A stretch of 64,000 bases of DNA from Echiichthys vipera (GCA_963691815.1 OY829667.1:21836587-21900586); one strand, 5' to 3'. Positions 23,701 through 34,429 are shown, counted from the stretch's first letter. Program-made: numbers and translations. Notes: generated by a model not told the origin, from the letters alone.

Positions 23701-26700
23701 ACAGGCATTAAAAGAATACTCCATATCACATATGGACTTAAGGTCTACTTCACCAGCTTCAGTGATGTCAGATTGGGAGGAAGAAATTAAATCATCTTTC
23801 TCGATGTTATTGGAGGACCGACCTTCATCTCCTGAGTCTTTAGCATCAGTCAGTAAATACAAACGACTCTCACCTGATTCTCCCATACTTAAGTTCAGCC
23901 CGGCTTTGCCAGTTCTTTATGCCCCCACTATATCAGGAGTAAGATACAGATCCACATCCCCTGGGTCAGTGTATTCAGATGAGGACTTGGAGACTGATTT
24001 GTGTGTCCCCAAGCTTGTTGCAGATAGAGCAGCATCTCCTGGTTCAACTGCATCCAAAGAAGAATTTAGACCTCTTTCGGCAGACTCGCCCATTCTTGAA
24101 TTTAAACAGTCACTACAAGAGTACTCGATACCACACATGGACCTAAGGTCTACTTCACCTGAATCAGTGTTATCCGATTTGGGCGAGGATATTGAGTTAC
24201 CTTTCCCAGTGGTCATAGAAGAGTGGTCTTCTTCTGAGTCCTTAGCATCTCTGAGTAAATATAGAAGACTTTCTCCTGATTCACCTGTACCTGACTTCAG
24301 ACAGACTTTTCTAGAGACATATTCTGAGTTAAATGCTCACAGGTCATCGTCACCTGAGTCGCAGGCTTCAGAAATAGAATATGCTCCTTTGATTTCACAG
24401 ATGTTGGATTTACAGGACAGAGCAGAATCCTGCCAATCAGGTGTGTCTGACTCTGATCATAGGTGTTTGTTTCCTGACTCTCCGCTACCCCAGTACACCA
24501 TGAGTGCCCCCACTGTATTAGGAGTAAGACATGGTTCCACATCCCAAGGGTCAGTGTATTCAGACAACGATGTTGAGACTGATTTGAGTTTCCCCTGGCT
24601 TTGTGACGATAGAGCAGCATCTCCTGGTTCAGCTGCATCCAAAGAAGAATTTAGACCTCTTTCACCAGACTCACCCATTCCTGAATTTAGACAGGCACTT
24701 CAAGAGTACTCCATATCACATATGAGATTAAGGTCTACTTCACCAGAGTCAGTGTTGTCAGATTTGGAGGAAGAAACGGAATCCTCTTTCTTGATGTTAT
24801 TGGAGGACCGACCTTCATCTCCCGAGTCTTTAGCATCAGTCAGTAAATACAAAAGTCTCTCACCTGATTCTCCATTACTTGAGTTCAGCCCAGCTTTGCC
24901 AGTTCTTTATGCCCCCACTGTATTAGGAGTAAGATACAGATCCACATCCCCTGGGTCAGTGCATTCAGATGAGGATTTAGAGGCTGATTTGAGTTTCCCC
25001 TGGCTTTTTGATGATAGAGCATCATCTCCTGGTTCAGCTGCATCCAATGAAGAATTTAGACCCCTTTCTCCAGACTCACCCATACCTGGATTTACACAGG
25101 CACGACAAGCGTACACCATATCACATATGGGCTTAAGGTCTACTTCACGTGAATCAGTTATGTCAGATTTGGAATTCACCGAGTCAACATGTTGTTCAGG
25201 TGTAGAGTACATCGGGGCATCGGAAGATGAATATCAGATTCTGGCACCAGACTCACCCATCCCTGAATTTAGACCAGAAATGTTGGAACGTGTAATCGTG
25301 AATGTTGGCTATAGGTCACCCTTCCCTGAATCCCCTGGACATGATATTGAGTATGTTTTGAGTGAGGTTTTGATGCCCATGAATTTTGGTGTAGAGGATA
25401 GACAATATTCTCCTGAAGCAGTAGAATCAGAATTACAAGAGAGGCCAGTATCAGTTGAATCCATACCAGAATACAAACCCCTGTCGCCTATGCTATTGAT
25501 GCTACTTGAAAATATCCAATCAGTATCTCCAGAAACTATTCAATCACTTGATGAACGCAAGAGGTTGTCTCCAGACTCACCTCTTCCTTGGTGTACACAA
25601 AACGTTCTTGAGATTACAGCAGCGGAAACACACTATAGGTGTTCGTCCCCAGAATCAACATTGTCAGAAATGGAAGATGGATTGACGTCATGTGACATAG
25701 AAGTCACTGACATGAGACCACTTTCACCTCAGCCAGAGAGATCAGATGATGAATGTAAACCCCTGCCATCTGAATTATCAATACCTGATCTTACAAAGAC
25801 ATTTATAGAAAATATTACGACACTGAGAGCCAATTCACCCACTGAGTTTTCAGATTCAGATTATTTGTCACAAACCTTTGACCTGTGTTGTACAGAAGAG
25901 AGGTCAGAATCAGATAAGGAAGAATCATCGGTACCAAAATTAAAATTCTCACCTGCCAATGAAGCAACCATCGATAGCACTTTTTCATTGTCAACAATGG
26001 TATCTACCTCCCATGAGGAATCAGCCATCATGGCAGCTGAGTATAATCTCATTTATGGTGCAGAGCTATGGAAATTGATTTCTCAAGTACATGATCCTCA
26101 ATACACAGGTCAAACTTTCTGCAGTAAAACAGGGTTTATGCAATTAATTGGCAGCACAATGGAATATGAAAGGAGGGTTCCAGCTGAAGAACAAGATACT
26201 AAAGTAAAAGATCAACATGAGCATGATGTCATTGCCACGGTACCTTCACAGGGAACACATCCATTTACTTCAACAGACACAGTAACAGCTGATGATGACT
26301 TTCTTTGCACTTCAAGTGCACAAGTCATATATGACATACCTATTTCAAAGTCACCTTCACCAGTGGTTGAAAACATTTTGTCTTCAGGAGCAGCCCCATA
26401 CAGACAAGCTAAGTACAGATTTGAGATACCTCCCCCTGAGGCACAAACAGAATCTGATGAAAGTCAGTTGGTTGCACCAGTATGTGACATAGATGATAAT
26501 GATCTATCCTATTCACCAGAATCCTGGATAGACTACAGACACATATCCCCTAATTCAGTCATGGTGATAGAAGTAAGAGCATCATCACCAGAATCTGTAA
26601 CATCGGTCAATAATTTTAGACCCCTCTCTCCAGATTCCCCTTTACCGGAATTTACAATGGCAATGCCAGAGTATGTAGAATTTCTGAGATCAGCATTATC

Positions 26701-27676
26701 TTCACCTGGAAGTTTAGCATCAGATATAGATTATGAGCCATTTGAAAATTCGGAATCTCAGTTTGCAGAATGCAGTTCATCTGTACTGTCAGAGGATCAG
26801 AATGAGAGAGAAAGGCCCTTGTCGTGTCAGTCACTGCCTGAATACAGACCCATGTCTCTTGAATCAGCCATGGCTGACAAAAGAGCATCATCACCAGAAT
26901 CGATGCCTGAGTTTAATGAGAACAGGTCACTGTCTCCAGACTCTCCCATCCCTCAGTTTACAGTATGTTTGGAGTACACTACTACATGCAGGTCATCATC
27001 ACCTGAATCAGTTGGTTCAGATTCAGAGTGTGAGCTTGTAGTCACATCATCAAGAGATGCTGAGACTGACAGACCATCCTCACGTGAATCTATATCATCT
27101 GTAAATGAGTTCCGACAACTATTTCCAGACTCCCCAGTACCTGATTTTATGAGAATATTGTCTTCTTATTTTATGGATGCTACCAATGTTGATAGATCAT
27201 CTTCACCAGTTTCTTTGGCGTCGGACTCTGAGTTTATAGCTTTACCCATTGATTGTTGGATTGATGATAGCCCAAGGCCAATTAGTCCCCAAACTGTTGA
27301 GTCAGAGGAGGAATTACGCTTTTTTTGTGAGGGGACTGAAGTTTTGAGTCATGTGACATATGATTTATTACCCAGTCTGTCTTCATCATTACCTAACAGA
27401 GGGCCATTTGCAGTATCATCATCACCGATTCAAACTAGTGAGACCAAGTCTCAGAAAGGACATGCCAATCCAAAATCAGGAGTTTTGTCCAATGAAATGA
27501 TGCAGTGTGGATCAGACAGTGAAAGTATCCCAACTTTACAAACCATAGTTTGTGAGTTAGATTTCCAAAAAAACTTTCCTGTGAAACCATCACCAGTTCA
27601 AGATCCAAAAAGAAAGGAAAAGAAGATCCCAGACATCAATTATGGAGAATTAAAGAACAAGACAGAGTCACAAAGG
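17701..27676 (+). CDS. ank2: ank2 second giant exon: about 3,325-codon SPDSP/SPES repeat tail
   Basis: A single frame of 9,976 nt with no stop, continuing the gene in phase (TA|C from 16493) and ending at donor GTAAGA (27677) in phase 0. The first 20 codons (SSQGAYEELTETVHTGSFKQ) parallel a small exon of ankyrin-B. The rest is low-complexity and repetitive: more than twenty copies of a 12-residue unit like RPLSPDSPIPEF alternate with RSSSPESVxSDxEY units. A second motif, YDAELWKLISQIRDP.YVGE, occurs at 20879, 21920 and 26054, with a degenerate copy at 22250. An acidic-W element (DDDDWVVIS, W at 19904) resembles an Atg8-binding motif. The sequence is predicted disordered and rich in proline-directed phosphorylation sites. 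I do not know this cassette from the canonical human ankyrin-B sequence. Its function is unknown; a large muscle- or cytoskeleton-specific insert is my inference. The bases between 17762 and about 18040 are G-rich and less repeat-like, so a separate acceptor inside cannot be excluded. Confidence 0.88.
17762..17767 (+). other. ank2: Strong alternative 5' splice site inside the second giant exon
   Basis: CAA|GTAAGT: a consensus donor 61 nt into the exon and in phase 0, the same phase as the distal donor at 27677. Its use would give a short exon (17701-17761) that splices in frame to 28681 and omits the 3,300-residue repeat cassette. Confidence 0.7.
23714..25150 (+). repeat. Higher-order tandem repeat in the second giant exon
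   Basis: A block reading TACTCCATATCACATATGG-like and then AGGTCTACTTCACC recurs at about 23714, 24119, 24704 and 25109, that is at steps of 405, 585 and 405 bp. The 990-bp period (405+585) is near-identical between 23714-23930 and 24704-24920, including AGTTCTTTATGCCCCCACT at 23911 and 24901. All steps are multiples of three. This points to recent in-frame unequal exchange. Confidence 0.85.
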
Positions 27677-27936
27677 GTAAGACTAAGCGCATGATCATCA
27701 AGCAAAGGCTCACTTTTTGTGATGGACATATTCATTAACATGGCACTTGGATGGAAAAAATAACTGCCTTGATGAACTTAAAACAAACTAAGCGAAGTTA
27801 CTACATCAAATGTGTCCAGGGTTTGACCAGAATGTTGACATACTTATTGCTCTTCCTTCAGTTCTTACTTATTTGTCTGATGCTTAATGGCATTTCCACT
27901 TGCATGTCATGGCTTCACATGTTTTTCTAAACTTCC

Positions 27937-28539
27937 TTAAAGTGAAATTATGGCATAAAATCATCCCATGGTCTTTTTCGACACTTGCACACATCAAATA
28001 AGCCATCAAGGCATTTTTTTTGTGTATGAACTATTAATGGAGATATCCTTAAGTGAGTCGCTAACAGTCGCCAACAGCCGGATGTGTCTAGCACTGATTA
28101 GCTTGGGGCATTAAGGTGAACGCAGTAAAATGTCTTTTTTAACCACTAATACTGCTCAAAATAACACCAAACCTCTGCAGTAGCATGATAAGAGTCCCCA
28201 CACATAAAACGATCACCAACAACGTAGATAGCAAACACTGAGTTCATTAAAGGAGTGTTTTGAAAGACTGAAAGTACCAGCTCCTCTCGTAGTAAAGTCC
28301 ATTCAAGTCGATTATCAAATGCAAATCAAAAGGAAGGAGTCCATTGATGCTTCATTTTATGTGTAAGGACTCTTATCATGCTACCTCAGAGGTTTGGTGT
28401 TATTTTGAGCAGTGTTAGTGGTTAAAAAAGCTGTTTTAATGTCTTTACCTTACTGCCCTGAGCTAATCAGTGTTAGCAACATTCGGCTGTTAGTGGCTCT
28501 ACCAGATTTCTCTGTTAATAGTTGTTAATTTCACTTTAA
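27937..28539. mobile_element. TTAA-flanked foldback MITE, whole copy
   Basis: Starts TTAAAGTGAAATTA and ends TAATTTCACTTTAA, with TTAA at both ends as the likely target duplication. The inside is a long imperfect palindrome (TTTTTTAACCACTAATACTG near 28135 is mirrored near 28405). It has no coding capacity. It lies in the intron after the second giant exon. The TTAA target fits piggyBac- or Kolobok-type mobilisation. Confidence 0.8.
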
Positions 28540-28680
28540 CTGAGATGTTGCCTGTATGGAAAATAACCATCGCATAATGATGCTAATCTGGTGAAATGTT
28601 GAGGTCATTTTAATGGTGCATACCAACCTGCACGTTGATATTATGTTACTTACCTAGATTCTGTTGATATACACTTACAG

Positions 28681-29652
28681 GCTCCTCGTAAGACACCAAC
28701 GGAAACACAGTTTCAAACAGACGATGAGGTGCAAAGCAAGCCGTTGTCTGCTGCAACAGAGACACAAGACGCCAGTAAAATAGGTGTAGTGTTCATTGAT
28801 GTCAAGCCAATGAAATCAATACCCCTACAGCTACCTGACAAGACCTCATACACAACCCACAGAACTGTTACTCCAGTTCTATCTGCATCTGAGAAAACAT
28901 CATGTTTCAAGTCAGATAGATCACAGTTTCCCGCTAAGAAAGCACAGTCAAGCGAGCTTTTTTCACCCATGTCAACTCAGTTTTTGGTTCCACCAGATTA
29001 TGAAGCAGTATTTTCCGGACATCAAACCCTGAGAGTTTCTGAATTGAGCCAAGCCGTCTTGAACGATATAAGTTCAGTTTCTCCAGTTTTCAGTGAATCA
29101 ATCTCAGCTCAGTTTGTGACTGAAGCCACCACCAAGGAAGTGTCTGAAAATGCTTACGACTACGAGTTTTCTCCAGACTTTAAAAGAGTCCTCTGTGATT
29201 TTGAGAAAACAGTCTCTGAATTAGAATCAGGGGATCCAAAGGTCCTGCCAAAGGAAATCAGAAAGGGACCGGAATCTCCACAGCACTCTGACTCAGATGT
29301 GGAATTCTTTGACTGCAGACAAGCCTTTTCTGACTTCTCTGAACCAGAAGAAGAGAAACTGGAAAACAAGATTACCATACCAGATTATCATATTTCCGAA
29401 CCCCCCTCTCCAATGCCTGGGAGTAGCCCTGATGCCGGCTTTCTGAAAGGCAGCCCTCAGCATGCTGGTCACACTTTCCTCCGGGTGGAAGATTACAAGC
29501 GCTTCTCATCTGGTAGTGAAAGTCTCAGTGAATTTGCTTATGATTCTGAGGGTGCGCAGGAGTGCCCAACAGAGGACACACTCCCTGTGTGGGAGGAGCT
29601 TCCTTCCAGAGATCACACAGGGTATTATGATGATGATGACCACCTAGGAAGG
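28681..29652 (+). CDS. ank2: ank2 large exon, candidate obscurin/titin-binding-related domain
   Basis: 972 nt (324 codons), phase 0 to phase 0, acceptor TTACAG and donor GTAAGC. It begins APRKTPTETQFQ. Notable blocks are VFIDVKPMKSIPLQLP (about 28790), YDYEFSPDFKRVLCDFEKT (about 29156), SDSDVEFFDCRQAFSDFSEP (about 29290) and SSGSESLSEFAYDSEG (about 29508). A W-x-x-L motif (PVWEELPS) is near the end. Vertebrate ankyrins are known to have gained an obscurin/titin-binding-related insert in the C-terminal region. Position and the SPDFKRVL...FFDC pattern suggest this is it, but I cannot align it here. Symmetric phase makes it a skippable cassette. Confidence 0.85.
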
Positions 29653-30053
29653 GTAAGCTGTTGAGCATGAGCACAGTGCTGCACTGGCTTTTTTCTTGCC
29701 TGGCCAGACTGGTTGCTGTGGTGCTGCATTCTAGACTCAGAAGATAAAACTCTTAGGTCTGCACTTTAGCTAAATGAGGGTGACGTGTGCTTTTCTGTGC
29801 ATAAGGGCCTAAACCTTTAAAAAAAATAAATATATAACAACTAAGATGAGTTGCTGTATTAAATATTGTGTCATCAGTTGCTAAGAAAACTGACATTGGT
29901 GGTGTGATGTGTTTACTGTTCCTCATTTTGAAGTCAGCCTTAGTGACATTTACAGGCTGCTTCATTAACATATAACTCTTTGTTCACACCTCCACCTGTT
30001 TGCATCCTTTGATTTCTTGTTCTAATCAGTGTGCGGAATACTATTTGACAATC
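29653..30053 (+). other. Intron sequence, no recognised feature
   Basis: AT-rich intron start after the GTAAGC donor. I see no exon or repeat that I can name. Confidence 0.55.
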
Positions 30054-30672
30054 AGGCTTAGTCCACACAAACACAGGTATTTTTGAAACCAAACTTTTAT
30101 GGTCCCCAGTTGAAAATAAAATCCTGTCCACACTACCGGTGTGATAAAAAAAAAATTCCGTCCACATGAAACCGCAAATTCCGCCTCAAATAATGTCATT
30201 CACATGCCAAAGCAGTACGTGGCCAATCACAAGGCTGGAAGAATTCATACCGAAAAAACAACAATGGCGAACCGAGGCCGGGCAGAGTCCTTCAGGTGGA
30301 CTGACAGCGAGACACACACAAAGTGCTGATAAGTTGCTAAATAGCACCAGTATTTTGGCTAGGTCTTCCATGACAGCAACTCCGTCAGCTGGTCACATCT
30401 AGAGTGCTCCACATGTCTGCATGGAAACGACTTACTGTTTACCGTGGCACAGTGTTACGTCAAACAATGTTGACCAGAAATTGCGGTTTTCCTCGATTTT
30501 CCTGTCCATGGCTGCTGAAACTGGACTTTTCCAAAAGTTCACCCTCGACTCCAGTTACAAACAAATCCAGTTTCAGGAGCCCACAACTGCGGTTAAGTGT
30601 GGATGAAAGGTCAAACCATGCAGAAAACACACTGTTTTCAAAATGTCCGGGGTTTGTATGGACGGCCTCTCA
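30054..30672. mobile_element. MITE with GTCCACAC-type ends and a Myb-like scrap
   Basis: The left end is TTAGTCCACACAAACACAGG and the right end is near TTTGTATGGACGGCC, which are inverted relatives. A short reading frame near 30262 (MANRGRAESFRWTDSE) looks like the start of a Myb/SANT-type transposon protein. Similar ends occur near 10807 and 15930. Boundaries and superfamily are uncertain. Confidence 0.55.
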
Positions 30673-30847
30673 GAGTCCCCTGCTGTATACACACTCCATA
30701 AGTTGTGCTAACTTTGTACTTGCCTACTCCTTGTGTAAACCGACATCACACTTGCAAAACTGAGAGCCAGAACCAACCTCTTACTCTCAGTTACCTCTAA
30801 AGAACTTCAAACTTATGACCTAAACTGTAATTACATTTGCCAGTACA

Positions 30848-31839
30848 CAGGGTTCCTATGCAGTTTGGAAAAATATGGGAACAGGGAAACGAGTATGGAA
30901 AAATGTTTGTGTTGTTTCCAGACTATAATCTCCCTTTCTAAAATAAAATGTATTAATACATACAAATCAAACAAGTTAAGTAATGCAACATAGCCGACCT
31001 GTAGATGATATGAAACTAATCAAGCTTGCTGTCAAATGGTGTCGGGTTATTAGGTTACCGTTCACTGTGCGACTGCGATTCTCATTTAATTAATTATTTT
31101 TATCCATAAGTGTTTTATTTATGATTTATTTTAATTATCATTATTTTATTTATTTGCAGTATCTTTACTCCATCTAAAAGCTAATGAAGCAAAGACTTGT
31201 GTTTTCCTTTTTAGTTCCTGGTTAATTGCCCATCCCTGCTGTTACTGTCTGTAGTGTTACATGTTCACAGTTATTAATTTCACTCTTAGCATTTAGATTG
31301 AATAAAATGCTGTGTGTTGAACATGTCTCAGTTTGGAGTTCATTCACTTATATGAGCTACAATACATATGTAAAAATGTCTTGTAATTATTACTTGGCAA
31401 CATAATAGTATACATTAGAATTTTAAGTGTTAAAAGTTGGATTTTAAAAACATTTATGTACATAATAAGCATCTAACAACAAAAGGCTCGGAGGTAGATC
31501 AGTGGTTCGATCCCACTCTGCATGATCTCCGGTCTGCATGTCGCAGTGTCCTTGGGCAAGACCCAAAATTGCTCCCTGTGCTGCGCATGGGTGTGTGAAT
31601 GTGGTGTGATTGGTTAGATTAAATGAGATGGTATGTAGATGTCCACTGCCATCAGTGTGAATGTCTGTGTGAATGAGTAGTCAGAAGATTAGATAGGCGC
31701 TATATAAGTCCATTTACCATATACTATTTACAATTGGTATTCAGATGTTTAATATTGACTGAAAAATCCTCTGAGAAGTCTGGAAACTTGAGTCTGGAAA
31801 AGTCTGGAATTTAGAAATGGAAAATGTGTAGGAACCCTG
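30848..31839. mobile_element. Non-autonomous DNA transposon, CAGGGTTCC ends
   Basis: Bounded by CAGGGTTCC and GGAACCCTG. AGTACA directly precedes (30842-30847) and directly follows (31840-31845), a 6-bp candidate target duplication. The subterminal parts also mirror each other (GGAAAAATATGGGAAC against TCTGGAAAAGTCTGG-like repeats). A SINE fragment lies inside. The ends resemble hAT elements, but the duplication is shorter than the usual 8 bp. Confidence 0.65.
31485..31725 (+). mobile_element. tRNA-derived SINE remnant
   Basis: GGTTCGATCCC at 31504 is a pol III B-box. It is followed by GTGTCCTTGGGCAAGACCC and ends in GGCGCTATATAAGTCCATTT, a layout common to a teleost SINE family. The A-box region is degraded. 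It is nested within the 30848-31839 element. Confidence 0.6.
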
Positions 31840-31845
31840 AGTACA

Positions 31846-33106
31846 AGCAAAAGCTGTAAGGGTGCCTGTGTTTCCACCTGCTTAGTCCATCACTGAAGCT
31901 TATACTAGATAATTTGCAGTGTAGGTACTTTAGGTTTAATTAGATCAAAAGTGTGACTATCAAATGAAATATTTGAAAAAGAAAATTAATAAAGAAAAAT
32001 TACTAAAAATGAATAACTTTAATTTATTAAAACTTCACACGGAGAACCAATTAAATGTAGGGCATTGACTCACGTTCAGATTATGAGATTGAGTATTCTC
32101 AATAAACTCATCGTTTATCAAGTAAATAAGAAAAAGAGGACTCAGATCGCTCTTTGTTCTGCTCAGTTGAGTTGGTAACCGGTTGGTTAACCTTTGCTGG
32201 TGATCCTACGCCATAGGCCAGGAAGAGAGATCCGGGAGAGAGAGCCGGGAGAGAGAGAGAGGAAGTGGGTGTGCTACAGTTTTACAGACACTGATGATGT
32301 CATCGCCAGAGTTCAGGTTAGCCAATGACAGTTTGGGGGTCCCTTGAATAATTCACACCTGGGTGTGACCTGTTGTGGGGGAAGGTCCCATGGTTGGCCT
32401 TTGTTTCAGCAGGTTTTGGGCCAACTTTTAATCAAACTGAAAGTTTGAGTTAATCAAGAAATGAACAATCATCTTTGGGGTGCCGGTTGCACCTACAGCA
32501 GAATAGCAGCCAACTAGCACAATCCCAAACCTATTTTGCATATGGATTGTTTTGTGTGCCTTTCAAACATAGAAAGGGATAGAAGAACTGCAAGTTTAAA
32601 TATCTTATTGTATGAATGTAAATTTATAATTATTCAGTGTATAGTTTTGGCACCTGTATCCTTGTTAGCAGCGGTATGTTCACTGTCAGAGGCATTTGGC
32701 ATCTGTTCTGCTTATTATTATCATCAAAATTACAAAATGCAAACAGTCTTCACAGTATAGATCAAGATTAAATAATTATCTTTATTATTTTAGACACCCC
32801 TACCCCCTGAATCTTAAGTGCTAATGGGGGGGTCTGTGGCTCCCTGTATTTCACACACTGATTCCCATCCTTGCATGTTTATTTTACTTGGAAGTTTGTG
32901 TATAACTGTGCCTTCTCTTCATCTCACATCACTTGTGTAAAGCCATACATTTTTTCCATCCTTCCCTTGTACATAAACCTTTTTGGCAAGCGAACATAAA
33001 AGTGAGGTGTAGAGAAAAGAAGGAACAGCTGTGTGCAGAAGTGTATTGTAGTAACCTTGTGTAGACCTCATACATTGACTCATGCTGGTTGTGTGCACTA
33101 TCCCAG
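31846..33106 (+). other. ank2: Intron sequence
   Basis: AT-rich with a short GAGA-rich tract around 32225-32270. No gene seen. It ends in the CTATCCCAG acceptor of the next ank2 exon. Confidence 0.55.
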
Positions 33107-33199
33107 GAGATAACAGAGGAGCTAGGGTTGCTGTCTTCTGATAGCTCAGAGGAGGAAGTGCTGACCACCAGGGTGGTCCGGCGCAGAGTTATCATTCAG
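33107..33199 (+). CDS. ank2: ank2 exon, VVRRRVI motif of the C-terminal tail
   Basis: 93 nt (31 codons, phase 0 to 0) encoding EITEELGLLSSDSSEEEVLT and then TRVVRRRVIIQ. The ELTEELG...SSDEE...TTRVVRRRVIIQ pattern is characteristic of the ankyrin-B tail. The acceptor is TCCCAG and the donor GTAAAC. The acidic half followed by a basic VRRRV block opens the region that in small ankyrin-1 is known to bind obscurin. Confidence 0.96.
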
Positions 33200-33654
33200 G
33201 TAAACAAGCATGATGCAGCCCCAGTGCACAGCTGGTGCAGGGTTTTGTTTGTGCTTGAATTGATTTACAGGGTTAATCATGTCATACTCAAACTTGCTTG
33301 GCAAAAAAGTTAATATTACATTCTGCAAAACATAAAGTAACATTTCTAAGGGTGGAAGAAGAGCTTTAACCAACATTTGTGTTTAGTTATGTTATTTTGT
33401 TTCTGCACACTCACCTGCTTTCAGTGTTCTCATTTCTACACCATTTTCATCATTCTAGAAATTAGAGTTTTAAATATTTTGACTTTGATGCCCCCAGTGG
33501 TAGTGAGACAGCAAAGCAAGACACCAAATTTTATTTTATAAAAAAAATTGGTCATATGTGGGTGATTTGTATCACCCACACATGACCATGATTGGTCATG
33601 TGAAATAGTTTTTCTGATGTAAAATAGTTTCTCTGATGTAAATAACATGTTGTT

Positions 33655-33975
33655 GGTTGCTAGGGCCCTTCTGTGTGGAGTTTGCATGTTCTCCCTGTGT
33701 CTGTGTGGGTTTTCTCCAGGTTCTCCGGCTTCCTCCCACAGTCCAAAGACATGCAAGCGTTAGGTTAATTGATGACTCCGAATTGCCCGTATAGGTGTGA
33801 ATGTGAGCGTGAATGTTTGTCTGTCTCTGTTTGTCTCTATGTGCCCTGTGATAGACTGACGTCCTGTACAGGGTGGACCCCGCCTCACGCCCGATGTCAG
33901 CTGGGATCGGCTCCAGCCCCCCCGCGACCCCAATAGGGACAAGCAGTTGAGGATGGATGGATGGGTGAATGGTTG
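33655..33975 (+). mobile_element. 5'-truncated SINE copy
   Basis: Contains GTTTGCATGTTCTCCCTGTG, CCACAGTCCAAAGACATGCA and GTCAGCTGGGATCGGCTCCA in the same order as the complete copy at 44899-45273, and ends in a GGAT repeat. The tRNA-related head is missing. It lies in the short intron between two ank2 tail exons. Confidence 0.85.
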
Positions 33976-34023
33976 TTCCCCTCTGTGCAGTAACATGTAA
34001 AAATGTGTTTTGTGTTTTTACAG

Positions 34024-34107
34024 GCAGATAACCTACCAGATATCCCAGCACAGACTGTCACAGAGGAGAAGTACACAGATGAGCATGGCAACATGGTAGT
34101 GAAGAAA
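34024..34107 (+). CDS. ank2: ank2 exon, TEE..DEHGN..VVKK tail segment
   Basis: 84 nt (28 codons, phase 0 to 0): ADNLPDIPAQTVTEEKYTDE and then HGNMVVKK. It corresponds to the ankyrin tail block DMPDIPPETVTEEEYIDEHG. The acceptor is TTTTTACAG and the donor GTGAGG at 34108. The following intron is only 110 nt. Confidence 0.96.
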
Positions 34108-34217
34108 GTGAGGTTTTATTCATGTCAACTCCAAAACATCCATAAATAGCACTCCACGATACTAACCAGCTTACAGTTCTAAGAGCAAAGTTATTCTCTT
34201 CCTGTTTTGCCAACCAG

Positions 34218-34370
34218 ATCACAAGGAAGGTGATTCGTAAATATGGCATGGAGACACAGGAAGTGACCATTGAGGGCTCTCACCAGGAGTCAGTGCAGAT
34301 CGAGGAGGGAGACACTGTCTCCAGAGTGGTGAAGAGAACTGTGCTACACAGTGGGGGAGATCAAAAAGAA
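34218..34370 (+). CDS. ank2: ank2 exon, ITRKVIRKYG basic tail segment
   Basis: 153 nt (51 codons, phase 0 to 0): ITRKVIRKYGMETQEVTIEG, then an acidic IEEGDTVSRVVKRTVLHSGG and DQKE. Basic TRKxIRKY followed by EEGD..S.VVKR is the ankyrin tail pattern; the equivalent TKKIIRKVVRQ in small ankyrin-1 contributes to obscurin binding. The acceptor is CAACCAG. The donor is GTCAGT, a weak match; if unused, the frame runs on for 19 codons (VSVIYQLLSYGVIAAPLRS) to TAA at 34428, giving an alternative C-terminus. Confidence 0.93.
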
Positions 34371-34429
34371 GTCAGTGTTATCTACCAGCTACTGTCATAT
34401 GGTGTCATAGCAGCACCACTTAGATCCTA

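Noticed and set aside
19402..26052. Many minus-strand frames rich in SGESGD-type repeats opposite the second giant exon
   Set aside because: They mirror the repeated plus-strand codons (TCA/CCT reading as TGA-free antisense) and share their period. No independent gene signal.
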